In this document: piece after piece, positions 25,249 to 35,044 of the stretch
How positions within the stretch are numbered: position 1 is the first letter of the stretch
How the letters are laid out: each line of letters begins with the position of its first letter
Assembly: GCA_026390575.1 (NCBI GenBank)
Contig: JAPLFR010000001.1
Span: 124,001 to 188,000, forward strand
Source: Ignavibacteriales bacterium
GTDB taxonomy: Bacteria > Bacteroidota > Ignavibacteria > UBA10030
Length of the DNA stretch: 64,000 nt
Reading direction: 5' to 3'
Made by a program: the position numbers and the translations under genes
The notes under the pieces: model-generated
The model's input: the letters and a program-made list of their open reading frames with translations, nothing else
Told to the model about the DNA's origin: nothing
Database searches by the model: none

Positions 25249-26472
25249 ATGAAAAATGTACTGGTTATTATCGCAATAGGCCTTTTATTTGCCGGCTGTA
25301 AAAAAGACGATGCACCGACACAACTGCAAGCGGCAGTACCACCGTGGGATATCGGGCAGACCGCAGATGCAGTGTTCGGACAGACGACGTTTTCCGCAGG
25401 TGGCAACGATGTGGTCAGTCAAACAACTATCCCCGGTCCGTGGGGATTGGCGGTCAGTGGAAGCGGTGCGTTATTCGTCGTCGATCAGCGGGCGCATCGT
25501 GTCTTGCGATTCGACAACGCAGCAACTAAAGCCAGCGGGGCACCTGCCGACGGCGTTTTGGGCCAGCATAATTTTACGAGCCGCGTGTGGAATGACTCTG
25601 CGGGCGGAAACACTCCCTCCGCTAGCGGTTTTCAAACTCCTACGTCTGTTGCGCTCGATCCTTCTGGAAATCTGTTCGTGCTCGACCAGGCGAACCAGCG
25701 GGTACTCCGCTTCAACAACGCCGCTGCCAAACCGAACGGCGCATCCGCCGACGGCGTGCTGGGGCAGCCGGACTTCGTCTCCAATGGGTTTCATACCACA
25801 CAAAGCGGATTCTTTTCGCCAAACGGTGTCGCCGTGGACGCATCGGGAAACCTGTACGTTGCGGACGGGTCAAACCACCGCGTGCTTCGCTTCAACAACG
25901 CCGCCGCTAAAGCAAACGGCGCAAATGCGGACGGTGTGCTAGGTCAGCCCGGTTTCTTCACAAACAGTAAAGACTCCACTGCAACTAAAATGTCCAACCC
26001 CACCTCACTTGCCGTGGATAACGCCGGCAACCTGTACGTGGGAGAGCGCGGTAACAGTCGCGTGCTGATCTTCCTGAATGCAGCGTCAAAAGCGAACGGC
26101 GCTCCAGCAGATATCGTGCTCGGCAAAGCGAATTTTAACAGCGGTTCAACGCCGAGCTCGGTAACCGCCGCTGCAATCTATTTTCCATATGCTCTTGCTG
26201 TGGATGATGCAAAGAATCTGTATGTCGCCGACGGTGCATTAAATCGTCTGCTGATTTTCTACAACGCACCTGCCAAACAGAACGGTGCCTCCGCAGACGC
26301 GGTGATCGGAAAAAAAGATTTTACCAGCTCCAGCGTTACCGGCGCAGCCATAGATAATATCGGGCAGCCGTACGGCGTTGCGGTGCAAAGCTCCACCGGA
26401 AAACTGTTCCTGACATGTTATTCCAATTCCAGGGTGCTGAGATTTCAGGCAAGGAGCAGTTTGGTACCATAA
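25249..26472 (+). CDS. NHL-repeat lipoprotein (beta-propeller)
   Basis: 407 aa. Lipobox LLFAGCKK, Cys at about 17. Then six or so NHL-type units of about 57 residues with the pattern LAVDNAGNLYVGERGNSRVL and a linker KANGA(N/P)ADGVLGQP, folding as a propeller. Likely outer-membrane or surface-anchored binding domain; no catalytic residues seen. GAGGAGGCGTG precedes the ATG. The internal repeats are well conserved at DNA level too, suggesting recent duplication. Confidence 0.88.
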   Translation: MKNVLVIIAIGLLFAGCKKDDAPTQLQAAVPPWDIGQTADAVFGQTTFSAGGNDVVSQTTIPGPWGLAVSGSGALFVVDQRAHRVLRFDNAATKASGAPADGVLGQHNFTSRVWNDSAGGNTPSASGFQTPTSVALDPSGNLFVLDQANQRVLRFNNAAAKPNGASADGVLGQPDFVSNGFHTTQSGFFSPNGVAVDASGNLYVADGSNHRVLRFNNAAAKANGANADGVLGQPGFFTNSKDSTATKMSNPTSLAVDNAGNLYVGERGNSRVLIFLNAASKANGAPADIVLGKANFNSGSTPSSVTAAAIYFPYALAVDDAKNLYVADGALNRLLIFYNAPAKQNGASADAVIGKKDFTSSSVTGAAIDNIGQPYGVAVQSSTGKLFLTCYSNSRVLRFQARSSLVP

Positions 26473-26620
26473 CAGACGTCGCTATTCTGCATTCCACAAA
26501 GCTGTATAGGGAATGGTTTAGTGAAGATAAAATGATAGGCAAACTATCTGCAGAAAACGAAGAGTATGGAGTCACCTCACCCCAAGAACGTGAGGAGAGA
26601 ATAGGGTAATGTATCAGTTT

Positions 26621-26684
26621 AGTGTGGTCAGGACTTACGTCCTGACCGATACGATTGAATGTCAGGAAGAAATTCCTGACATCA
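26621..26684. repeat. Two REP-like hairpins
   Basis: GGTCAGGACT/AGTCCTGACC-type stem (GTCAGGACTTACGTCCTGAC) at about 26626-26645 and TGTCAGGAA/TTCCTGACA at about 26659-26681. They follow the NHL gene and could act as transcript ends or RAYT targets. Confidence 0.55.
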
Positions 26685-26751
26685 CCAACCAATGATGTAA
26701 TTGACGCACTGCAAAAATAGTAATTACTGTCTTTCTTCGGTATCTTGCTCT

Positions 26752-28164
26752 ATGAAGAACCGCAAAAAACCTGTAGCAGAACCGGTCGGTCCTGTCCCCA
26801 AACCAACCAAGTCCACAAAATCTCACGACATATCGGCGCGAAAGAGCAAGAAAAAAATCTTATCAGTTTCAGTGGCGGGTATACCTCCTGATTTTCAATT
26901 AACGCAGGAATTCTCCGACACATTCGATCGCATTGAACACACCGGTCATCACTTCTATATCACGGGCAATGCCGGAACCGGTAAGTCGACACTTCTCCAT
27001 TATTTCAAGGAGAATACAAAAAAGAAAACCGTTGTGCTTGCACCGACGGGCATCGCTGCTATCAATATCGGCGGCTCGACGCTTCATTCCTTCTTTCGTT
27101 TCCCGCTCCATCTCATTACTAAGGCGGATATTAAAAAGATCCGAGACAAAGGAAAACTGTTTGCTGCTCTTGAAACCCTCGTCATCGATGAGGTCTCGAT
27201 GGTTCGGGCAGATATGATGGATGCCGTCGATCAGTCGCTCCGGCTCAATCGCAATCGGCCGCATGAACCGTTCGGAGGTGTTCAAGTGGTCCTCATTGGC
27301 GATTTATTCCAGCTGCCACCGATCGTGGATGAAGACCTTGCCGAATATTATAGCGATTTTTATGAAACGCCTTTCTTCTTTAGTGCACACGTGTTCAACG
27401 AAGTCCGTCTCCAAAAAATTGAACTGCAGAAAGTGTTCCGTCAGAGCGATCCTGATTTTATCGGGCTGCTCAATAAAGTACGCAATAACACCGTTCAACA
27501 ATCTGATCTCAAGAAGATCAATGAACGATACAATCCTTCGCTGGAAGTTGGCCGGCACGATCTCGCTATTACTCTCACCAGCACGAATGCTCTTGCTTCG
27601 GGAATCAACCTTCACAAACTCTCTGCGCTCCCGACACGTGAATATGTTTTTGATTCTATCATCGACGGTGATTTTGATGAGAAGTCCTATCCGACCGACA
27701 AGACGCTTAAATTGAAGAAAGGCGCCCAGGTGATGATGGTGAAGAATGATCCGAACAAACGTTGGGTGAACGGAACACTAGGTGTCATTCATCAACTTAC
27801 GGATGAGACCATTGAAGTTTCTTTTGGCGGAGCTTTACACACTATCGAGCCGTCTACTTGGGAAAAATTGGACTATGAGTACGATCGGGAGAACGGAAGC
27901 ATTGAACCTGTCGTGAATGGTGCTTTCCGGCAATATCCCATAAAACTTGCCTGGGCAATGACAATCCACAAGAGTCAGGGAAAGACCTTCGACAACGTTA
28001 TAATCGATTTAGGACGAGGGGCATTTGCACATGGGCAGGCATACGTCGCCCTCAGCCGATGCAGGTCGTTTGCAGGACTTCATCTCAAGATGCCATTTAA
28101 ATATTCGGATATCATTCTTGATGAGAGAGTGCGAAGTTTTCACTCGGTAGTGGAATTCGACTAA
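26752..28164 (+). CDS. PIF1/RecD-like superfamily 1 DNA helicase
   Basis: About 470 aa. Walker A GNAGTGKST, Walker B VIDEVSM, motif III GDLFQLPP, motif IV-VI region with TIHKSQGKTFDNV and AYVALSRC, all in the order of PIF1-type 5'-3' helicases. Expected in replication-fork or recombination processing. The first ATG in frame is at 26752; a TTG at 26701 would extend it. The N-terminal 45 residues are basic and Lys-rich. Confidence 0.9.
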   Translation: MKNRKKPVAEPVGPVPKPTKSTKSHDISARKSKKKILSVSVAGIPPDFQLTQEFSDTFDRIEHTGHHFYITGNAGTGKSTLLHYFKENTKKKTVVLAPTGIAAINIGGSTLHSFFRFPLHLITKADIKKIRDKGKLFAALETLVIDEVSMVRADMMDAVDQSLRLNRNRPHEPFGGVQVVLIGDLFQLPPIVDEDLAEYYSDFYETPFFFSAHVFNEVRLQKIELQKVFRQSDPDFIGLLNKVRNNTVQQSDLKKINERYNPSLEVGRHDLAITLTSTNALASGINLHKLSALPTREYVFDSIIDGDFDEKSYPTDKTLKLKKGAQVMMVKNDPNKRWVNGTLGVIHQLTDETIEVSFGGALHTIEPSTWEKLDYEYDRENGSIEPVVNGAFRQYPIKLAWAMTIHKSQGKTFDNVIIDLGRGAFAHGQAYVALSRCRSFAGLHLKMPFKYSDIILDERVRSFHSVVEFD

Positions 28165-28368
28165 CAGCGAACGCGTTTGTTATTTCATTCGTGAAATTCC
28201 GAACACACCAAAGATCGGCCCTTCGGCGGACGAAGGGGCATTTTAAAATCCGGCTTTATCCAGTTCAACTCGTCACTTTCTTCGGAGCCTAAAGAAACCA
28301 ATCGGTTTCGAAGAATGAGCATTCCCCTGCCTGCGCTGCGAAATATCCATGCAATTACATTAAACCAA

Positions 28369-29535
28369 TCATGCTGCCGCTGTCGCAGACAGAGGAGCAG
28401 ACATTATTTTATTGAGTTGTCTAAACCGTTTCAATTTGCCACGCAGCGCCGAAACCAGCGTTGGTTCGGAAATCGGTTTCATGAGATAATCATCCACGCC
28501 GAGTTCTTTACCGGTTCGAACAAGAGCTTCATCTGTAAGTCCTGTTAAGAAAATGAACGGAATGCTTTGAACGTTTTTTAATCCCTGTACTTTTTCGTAG
28601 AACGTAAATCCGCCCATCGTAGAAGTTTCTAAATTGATATCACACAAGATTAAATCTGGGATGTATATACGGAGAAGCGCATACGCTTCATCAGATGTAG
28701 GGAGGGCGATAACCTCAAATCCGCTGTCTTCCAACGATGCTGCAAACAACTCTAATACCCGCGTATCGTCGTCGATAACGAGAATCTTGTCCCGTTGTTT
28801 CTGCTGTATGGTATTCATCAATTGTGTCTGAATATAAAGATGTTCCGCGTCGGAGATTTGGAAAGTACATTGCAGCTCGGTACTAAACTCTGTATTCGAC
28901 GACGTCATCGAGTCGTCACCCAGCTGACGAAGGAGCAATGCATTTTTATAGCATTCAAGTTTCACGCTCTTTTCCATGCGCTCATGTTCAGCTTTCGTAA
29001 TGCCATAGACCGTCCGTAATTCGTTCAATTGTTGTTCTTCGTATCCTGTTAATGCCCCGTCGAACCATGCATGGTTCAAAGCCTGCCGATAGGATTCCAA
29101 ATTAGCAGATCGATCAAACATGCAATCTTCCTGTTTTTCCTGCGGTGCATTTGCGGGGACAGCGGATAGTTGTGACGGTGTCATTGGGGGAGCCGCTGAC
29201 TGCGGAACCGGCATTTGCGGAATTTGAGGTTCTGTTTTGGCAATCATTTCGATCACAGGAGGCGGAATTGATTTTTCGTTATGCGGTGGTTCTTCGGGTT
29301 GAACTATTTCTGCCTTGAGGATAGAGATGCGTTCTTCCAATGCCAGTACATACATGTTGCGCGGATCTACTGCTTTTGCTTTCGTAATCTCTAATTGTGC
29401 GTGGTCGAGCTCACCCTTGTGAATCAAGAGATCAGCTCGTTTTAGGATTTCACTTACAATTTTCTTGGCATCATCGCGTGGTGTTGGTTCATGCGGCGTC
29501 TGTGATTTTTTCGTGGGTATTTTTTGGCCGGCCAT
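28369..29535 (-). CDS. Response regulator with N-terminal helical and Pro-rich regions
   Basis: 388 aa. The C-terminal 125 residues are a receiver domain (ILVIDDD, phospho-acceptor Asp in LILCDINLE, Thr in FIFLTG, Lys in YLMKP). The N-terminal 70 residues resemble a single TPR-like hairpin; a Pro-rich linker follows, then a segment with SYRQALNHAWFDGALTGYEEQQLNEL, resembling short calcium- or TerB-like helical modules found in similar regulators. AAGGA stands 9-11 bases before the ATG. No DNA-binding output, so it probably acts by protein contacts. Confidence 0.82.
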   Translation of the reverse strand: MAGQKIPTKKSQTPHEPTPRDDAKKIVSEILKRADLLIHKGELDHAQLEITKAKAVDPRNMYVLALEERISILKAEIVQPEEPPHNEKSIPPPVIEMIAKTEPQIPQMPVPQSAAPPMTPSQLSAVPANAPQEKQEDCMFDRSANLESYRQALNHAWFDGALTGYEEQQLNELRTVYGITKAEHERMEKSVKLECYKNALLLRQLGDDSMTSSNTEFSTELQCTFQISDAEHLYIQTQLMNTIQQKQRDKILVIDDDTRVLELFAASLEDSGFEVIALPTSDEAYALLRIYIPDLILCDINLETSTMGGFTFYEKVQGLKNVQSIPFIFLTGLTDEALVRTGKELGVDDYLMKPISEPTLVSALRGKLKRFRQLNKIMSAPLSATAAA

Positions 29536-30251
29536 TATCTCAATCCTTCAGACCATTCATTTGCAAGCGGCTGTAATTATTCATTTGATTCTTCGAGCTA
29601 CTATCACCATTTCTCTCTATTAATACCACAATATCCGTTCCGAATAATAAACTTTCCTGTCATGCCGGGAGAGTGATAAAATGGGCATAACGGCAAAAAA
29701 ACTAGACCACTCATTATTAAATTTCGGAACGAAAATCGTTTAATTGATAATTGTAGAAATGTTAAGACGCGGTTTATCGCATCCGACTCAACAAGAAAAT
29801 AATTACTGTTGTGAAATTCTACGCTCATAAAAATGGACACGCGCTTTCACATGTGAGAATTTCAGAACTCCTGTCGTCGGTACCCGAAATATTATATCCG
29901 AACAAACAGGATCATCAAACAGAGTTGAAATTTATTCATCACTTTCTTTAGAGCGTAAAGAGACCTCTTTGTCAAGAAGAATCATTATTCTTCATAATCT
30001 AGGGTCACATATTGTGACGCAGCGACTCTTTACCGAATTAATTTAAGTTTTTTCTGTTATTATAGGCCTAGTCGTAGAGTTTATGAAGAAATGAAGTTTT
30101 CTCATGGAATAAAATTAACCATCCTCAGTGATTGTCATTACAGCCGATTTATTTTCCCGGTTTATATTCTCGAGTGTCTGTATCAAAGTTTCAACATCTG
30201 ATGTGGAAGTTCTGAGATGATGTATAGTTGAAGGGGATGTAATCTCTTTCA
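29536..30251. other. Non-coding interval
   Basis: About 0.7 kb, AT-rich. Only short unsupported frames; nothing resembling an RNA gene or repeat family of this window was found. It contains the upstream region of the regulator gene. Confidence 0.45.
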
Positions 30252-30698
30252 CTATTGTGAATTCTGATTTTTATCGGTTCGAGTACGAACATTATCCAGC
30301 GACCATCGGCCTGAACCAACAATCAGCAGAAAGAGCAAGCCAAGTATCATTGACCAATCAGTGCGGGCCTCATGCGCCATTGCCCAGAATCCTTTTTCGA
30401 GCAAGATGGGAATTTTCGTTATCGAAATTGCAACGAGCATATCGATGATGAGGGGAAGAGCAGCAAGCCGTGTGAACAAACCCAGAAGTATGAGTGCGCC
30501 GCATACAATCTCCACAACACCTACAAAGGGTGCCATAATTCCCGGGAATGGTATTCCGATTTTGATGAAGCGTCCTACTCCAAGCGAGTCTGAAAATAAA
30601 AACTTTTGGATTCCTTCGGAAAGGAATACACACGCAACCATGAATCTGATGAGTATGATTGATTTAAAAAATTTTTGAACTATCCTTAATTTATCCAT
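30252..30698 (-). CDS. DoxX-family membrane protein
   Basis: 148 aa, four predicted transmembrane helices, with the family pattern FLSEGIQKFLF in helix 1 and VEIVCGALILLGLFTRLAA in helix 2. DoxX proteins are small inner-membrane proteins linked to redox and sulfur stress; biochemical role unsettled. ATG at 30698 has GGAG 10 bases upstream; an in-frame ATG at 30707 overlaps that site. It follows the outer-membrane protein gene by about 15 bp on the same strand. Confidence 0.85.
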   Translation of the reverse strand: MDKLRIVQKFFKSIILIRFMVACVFLSEGIQKFLFSDSLGVGRFIKIGIPFPGIMAPFVGVVEIVCGALILLGLFTRLAALPLIIDMLVAISITKIPILLEKGFWAMAHEARTDWSMILGLLFLLIVGSGRWSLDNVRTRTDKNQNSQ

Positions 30699-30713
30699 AA
30701 CGCTCATTCTCCA

Positions 30714-31469
30714 TTAGATTGTAAGTTGGTAACCGATATATCCGGTAAATGCAGTTTCGCCTGTGAGGGTACGGCCTAAAGAAAATAAAATATGGTGGTG
30801 TTCATTTACATTGACGTATCCGCCGAGATTGAAACCCGTGCTCGATTCTGTGTCCTGAGTTTCAGCGGTTTGATAATTGATCTCTCCTCCCAGCGTAAGA
30901 ACCTCAGAGATATCATATTGAATTTCCCACCCGGCAAATCCCCAGTTCTTTCGATCAGGTCCGGGATTGTACCAAACTCCGCCTCCGCCATAGGTCGTTA
31001 GTTTTCCCCAGCTCTTTTGCATCCATAGCGGGATGTACGCCTGGACTTTGCCGTTTCCTAATTGTTTGCTTTCATTCCCTGTCGGAATTTCAACCAAAGG
31101 GAAAACACCTATCTGGGGCATCATTTCCGTCTCTTCGACAAATCTGTATTTTATGCCAACCTCCGTATCGGAGTACCCGTAATGAGTTCCTTCAGGTGTA
31201 TGGACATATCCCAGCGGGGCAACGATATGCAGTTGAACATCGGGGATGGCGCCATAGTTAATTTCGATGTGCGGACATGTAGCGTCGCTTTCATGCCTCA
31301 TAAATTGTTGTGCCGATGCTATATAAAACTCCCAATGAAGATAGTCGACAGGTTGCGGATCGTCGGTTTTAAAAGGCGGACCTGCGAACATTGAATTAGA
31401 TGTAAGCGAAAAAAGAATGACGATGCGTAGAGCGTTATACAAATAAAATCTGGGAAACATCTTTTTCAT
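30714..31469 (-). CDS. Outer-membrane beta-barrel protein, MetA-pathway/transporter-like
   Basis: About 251 aa. Signal peptide ending near SMFAGPP, then repeated amphipathic strands and a C-terminal beta signal (FTGYIGYQLTI). The opening FKTDDPQPVDYLHWEFY is a recurring motif of exported 'transporter' proteins of this type. ATG at 31469 starts a normal signal peptide; a GTG at 31493 is possible. Forms a two-gene unit with the DoxX gene. Confidence 0.72.
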   Translation of the reverse strand: MKKMFPRFYLYNALRIVILFSLTSNSMFAGPPFKTDDPQPVDYLHWEFYIASAQQFMRHESDATCPHIEINYGAIPDVQLHIVAPLGYVHTPEGTHYGYSDTEVGIKYRFVEETEMMPQIGVFPLVEIPTGNESKQLGNGKVQAYIPLWMQKSWGKLTTYGGGGVWYNPGPDRKNWGFAGWEIQYDISEVLTLGGEINYQTAETQDTESSTGFNLGGYVNVNEHHHILFSLGRTLTGETAFTGYIGYQLTI

Positions 31470-31840
31470 ATATCTCTGAACAAATAATCGCACCTATAAC
31501 GTTCCTCGATGAAACCAGTAAAATCAACTATTCATTAAGGAAAAGATTGCCATCCGGGATGGCAGCACTATAATTGTGATGTGAACATGAATCATATTTT
31601 CATCTATACTTATGATGGGAACGTTGTATATTTTTAAAATGTTATAAAATTTAAGAGGTAATCAGATTGTGGCAAGAACCGGGCGGCACTCTTTTAAGCA
31701 GATAGATATCGTGTAGACGCTAAAAAGAATTTGTCTCCAATAACAAAATTATCGTACCTGAACGTCTTTCTTTACCACAATCATAATGAGGGAATAATTA
31801 AGCTGTAACTTATAATCAAATCACATAAGGAGAGTATATA
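31470..31840. promoter_or_regulatory. Divergent intergenic region
   Basis: About 370 bp between the barrel gene (minus) and the cupredoxin gene (plus), so promoters for both should lie here. It is AT-rich with no ORF. I see no operator or motif I can name with confidence. Confidence 0.4.
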
Positions 31841-32500
31841 ATGCAAACACAATTAATGACAATATTCCGAAAAACGGCTTCGATTGTATGTGCCATCGTT
31901 TTTCTCGCAGCAGCAACTACTGCGCATGCCACCACACACGTCATCCAATTCGGGGGTTCGTTTGGTGAAACCTATTCACCAAGTTCAATGAATGTTTCCG
32001 TAGGTGACACGATAGAATGGGAAGGTAGTTTTAGTTTCCATCCGTTAAGTTCAACGAGCGTTCCCGCTGGCGCTCTGAGTTTCCATCAGGCATCTGGAAC
32101 TGTATTTTCCTATCCTGTTGCAATTGCGGGCACGTATCTCTATCAATGCGATTTCCATGCAAGTTTGGGAATGACCGGATTATTCAATGCGGCCACAATC
32201 ACCGGTGTTGATAATAATCAGAATTCTTTACGACCTGATGTTTTCAGACTCAACCAGAATTTTCCGAACCCATTTAACCCGACAACAATGATATCGTTTG
32301 ATCTTCCTTTTCAAACCTCGGTTTCTATAAAGGTGTACAACCTGATAGGACAAGAAGTGGCAACGATCCTGAATGAAAATATGGATGCCGGCAGTTACTC
32401 AAAAATTTGGAATGCTGCATCGATACCGAGCGGAGTGTACTTGTATAGGTTACAGGCGGGTACATTTACAGAGACCAAGAAACTTGTTTTGCTTAAATAG
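31841..32500 (+). CDS. Cupredoxin-like secreted protein with T9SS sorting domain
   Basis: 219 aa. Signal peptide (CAIVFLAAATTAHA), a plastocyanin-like domain at about 35-122 with the copper ligands His (FHPL), Cys and His (YQCDFH) and Met (LGM), then a linker and a C-terminal type IX sorting domain (NQNFPNPFNPTT ... GVYLYRLQAG ... KKLVLLK). Predicted to be exported through the type IX system and to carry electrons or bind copper at the surface. AAGGAGAG precedes the ATG. It leads a run with Cu/Zn SOD and DUF1259. Confidence 0.9.
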   Translation: MQTQLMTIFRKTASIVCAIVFLAAATTAHATTHVIQFGGSFGETYSPSSMNVSVGDTIEWEGSFSFHPLSSTSVPAGALSFHQASGTVFSYPVAIAGTYLYQCDFHASLGMTGLFNAATITGVDNNQNSLRPDVFRLNQNFPNPFNPTTMISFDLPFQTSVSIKVYNLIGQEVATILNENMDAGSYSKIWNAASIPSGVYLYRLQAGTFTETKKLVLLK

Positions 32501-32595
32501 TATCAATACAACTAATCGAAAATATAGAACTGAGAGCAAAGAATTTTCTGATTTCGATGGCAGTTAAAAATTTACCATTTCATAAAGGAGGAAGT

Positions 32596-33141
32596 ATGAA
32601 AAACAAAATTATCCCAATCACCCTTGCATTATTCTTTATTAGCACACAATTCCTGATTGCTCAAAAAGATCATATGATGCATGAGAAATCGATGGTCAAG
32701 CGGGCAATTGCTGTGGTGACAGCTACAAAAGGAAATTCTGTACACGGCGTCGTGACATTTGAGGCAGGAGAAAAAGGAGTCCGCGTTGTTGCAAATCTTA
32801 TCGGTTTAAAACCTGGAACGCATGGATTTCACATTCATGAATTCGGTGATATCAGTTCCGAAGATGGGAGTTCAGCAGGCGGGCATTTCAATCCGACAGG
32901 AATGCCTCACAGCATGCCGATGAGTGCAAACCGTCATGCAGGTGATATGGGAAATATTAAAGCAGATGAACAAGGGAACGTACATCTCGATTATATTGAT
33001 CCGGTTATAAAACTTAACGGCCCGAATTCAATCATCGGACATGCCGTTATCATCCATGAAAAAGAGGATGATTTCAAAACGCAGCCAACCGGAAACGCAG
33101 GAGCGAGAATCGCATATGGTGTCGTTGGAATAGCGAAATGA
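32596..33141 (+). CDS. sodC: Cu/Zn superoxide dismutase, exported, lacking the disulfide
   Basis: 181 aa with a signal peptide (ITLALFFISTQFLIAQ). Copper ligands: HGFHIHEFGD, GGHFNP and GHAVIIHEKEDD; zinc ligands: PHSM, NRHAGD (His and Asp). Catalytic Arg is in GNAGAR. It converts superoxide to peroxide in the periplasm. Unusual: the two Cys of the conserved intrasubunit disulfide are missing, with GDISSE where GDCS is expected and ARIAYGVV where ARxACGVI is expected. AAAGGAGGAAGT decides the start at 32596; the longer frame from 32557 has no site. Confidence 0.93.
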   Translation: MKNKIIPITLALFFISTQFLIAQKDHMMHEKSMVKRAIAVVTATKGNSVHGVVTFEAGEKGVRVVANLIGLKPGTHGFHIHEFGDISSEDGSSAGGHFNPTGMPHSMPMSANRHAGDMGNIKADEQGNVHLDYIDPVIKLNGPNSIIGHAVIIHEKEDDFKTQPTGNAGARIAYGVVGIAK

Positions 33142-33182
33142 GTGTACGAGCCGCTGATATCCTGTAAGATATGGAGATATAT

Positions 33183-34130
33183 ATGAAGATTACTCTCATG
33201 CAGAGATATTTTCGATTATGCATATTCGCATCTTGTGTTGCACTTTTATTCTCCGTTGGTCGTTCCCAGCAAATGCCGGATGAGTACCAAAACATCCTCG
33301 TGTTTCTCGGTAGACAAGGAGATTATCAGGATGGTGTGTTTAAAGTAAACATCCCACGAAATGATCTGACCGTAACAGTAAGCGCTGTCGCGGCTCCCAC
33401 ACCATTTGGTTTTGGCGGGTGGTTAGCGATGACCAAAGGAGACAGCGGGAATGATGTGATGATGGGTGATCTGGTTCTTTTACAGGACGAAGTAAACCCT
33501 GTGATGTCTGCGCTTCTGGATAACGATCTCGAAGTCACAGCACTCCACAATCATTTCTTCTGGGAGGAGCCGCGAATATTCTTCATGCACGTTCACGGTC
33601 ACGGAAGGGCAATAGATATTGCAAAGAAAGTCAAACCTGCATTGGCTCTCATCGGACATATAGCAGGTCAAACAGGTACATCGACGATAAAGAAAAACGT
33701 TGGTGAAATCATTGAAGGAAAATTGAACACAGACAAATTGAATCATATCATCGGCCATAAAGGAGTTCGAACAGGAGTGACGTACAAGATTGTCATTGGA
33801 CGCGATGATATTCAAGTAAAAGAAATGGGCGCTGTTATCAATGCACGGATGGGTTTGAACACCTGGGCTGCGTTTATCGGTACAGATGAAAAAGCTGCAA
33901 TCGCAGGAGACATTGCCATGCTTGAAGACGAAGTGACTTCTGTATTAAAAACTCTACGCAAAAACGGTTTAGATGTTGTTGCGATTCATCACCATATGAC
34001 TGGAACCAATCCCATGATTATCTTTCTCCATTATTGGGGAGTTGGGCCTGCCGATAAGTTGGCAATCGGCTTTCGGGCTGCTCTTGATAAACTCGGCAAA
34101 GGAACTGGCGGCATGACAATGCATCATTAA
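33183..34130 (+). CDS. DUF1259 (LppY/LpqO) family exported protein
   Basis: 315 aa. Signal peptide (LCIFASCVALLFSVGRSQ) followed by two homologous halves, each with a His cluster: ALHNHFFWEEPRIFFMHVHGHG and AIHHHMTGTNPMIIFLHYWG. This is the DUF1259 architecture; metal binding is likely but unproven. Start at 33183 chosen for GGAG 8 bases upstream. It is 42 bp after sodC, in the same direction, suggesting a shared oxidative or metal-stress role. Confidence 0.85.
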   Translation: MKITLMQRYFRLCIFASCVALLFSVGRSQQMPDEYQNILVFLGRQGDYQDGVFKVNIPRNDLTVTVSAVAAPTPFGFGGWLAMTKGDSGNDVMMGDLVLLQDEVNPVMSALLDNDLEVTALHNHFFWEEPRIFFMHVHGHGRAIDIAKKVKPALALIGHIAGQTGTSTIKKNVGEIIEGKLNTDKLNHIIGHKGVRTGVTYKIVIGRDDIQVKEMGAVINARMGLNTWAAFIGTDEKAAIAGDIAMLEDEVTSVLKTLRKNGLDVVAIHHHMTGTNPMIIFLHYWGVGPADKLAIGFRAALDKLGKGTGGMTMHH

Positions 34131-34263
34131 TCTCTAAGTCAAGACCTCTGCTCTGATCCATAGCAGCGGAAAGGAGGAGAAAGATGTCCGGACATGGATG
34201 AAGAAAAGAAAATAGTGTTGAGACACTCTTATGTCGTGATGGTCGGGGCAGGCTGAGATTCAA

Positions 34264-34704
34264 GTGGAATTATTAAATATGACCAAGAACAGCATGCAGC
34301 AAAGAACTTCATCACATCCTATTATTTTATTTGACGGCATGTGTAATCTTTGCAATTGGTTTGTTCGATTTATCATTGGACATGATAAGAATGATATATT
34401 TCGTTTCGGAATACTCCAGTCTGAAAAAGGGCGAGAGCTACTGAAAGGAATTCCATCGGAAGGTTGTGATCTCACGACAACTCTTTTATTAAATATTGAT
34501 AGGGTTGATAGTAAGTCTGATGCCGTCCTTAAGATTCTAAGAACTCTCGGCGGAGGTTGGAGTTTATTCTATCTCTTTGTTATTGTGCCAAGGTCAATTC
34601 GAGACTGTGTGTACAACTTTATATCCAGGTACCGATATCACATTTTTGGTAAACGACAATCATGTTTGGCAGCTTCACCGGAAGAGCTGAGAAAGTTTAT
34701 TTAA
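34264..34704 (+). CDS. DCC-family thiol-disulfide oxidoreductase-like protein (DUF393)
   Basis: 146 aa. FDGMCNLCNWFV is the DxxCxxC signature of DUF393/DCC proteins, a thioredoxin-like fold; a further Cys lies at RQSCLA. Predicted cytoplasmic redox protein. Start uncertain: GTG at 34264 or ATG at 34279, neither with a strong ribosome site. It is followed 25 bp later by the pterin dehydratase gene. Confidence 0.85.
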   Translation: MELLNMTKNSMQQRTSSHPIILFDGMCNLCNWFVRFIIGHDKNDIFRFGILQSEKGRELLKGIPSEGCDLTTTLLLNIDRVDSKSDAVLKILRTLGGGWSLFYLFVIVPRSIRDCVYNFISRYRYHIFGKRQSCLAASPEELRKFI

Positions 34705-34729
34705 TTAAAATATAAAAGGAAACAACCTC

Positions 34730-35023
34730 ATGGCACTTTTAACAAAAAAAGAAATCCGTCTCGCTTTATCAGAATTAGGAGGATGGGCGTTGCAGGGAAA
34801 AGAGATACGGAGAAAATTTGAATTCGCCGATTTTGCATGTGCTATAGGATTTGTCATTTCTGTGGCGATAGTTGCCGAACGAGCAAATCACCATCCGGAT
34901 ATAGATATCCGCTGGAACAAAATCACGTTTTCACTTTCTACACACAGTGAAGGCGGAATCACGGGGAAGGACATTTCCTTAGCGAAGAAGATCGATTCAC
35001 TTCTACAGGGTAAGCAGCTTTGA
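34730..35023 (+). CDS. phhB: Pterin-4a-carbinolamine dehydratase
   Basis: 97 aa, full length. Dehydrates 4a-hydroxy-tetrahydropterin in pterin recycling. The conserved active-site block ANHHPDIDIRWNKITFSLSTH is present with the His-His pair, followed by GITGKD. AAAAGGAAACAACC precedes the ATG. It lies between the DCC and RibD-like genes. Confidence 0.92.
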   Translation: MALLTKKEIRLALSELGGWALQGKEIRRKFEFADFACAIGFVISVAIVAERANHHPDIDIRWNKITFSLSTHSEGGITGKDISLAKKIDSLLQGKQL

Positions 35024-35044
35024 GGAAAGCACAGGAGAAGATTC

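Noticed and set aside
29604-29840. 78-codon frame in the 29.5-30.2 kb spacer
   Set aside because: No ribosome site, no domain, AT-rich composition expected to give such frames by chance.
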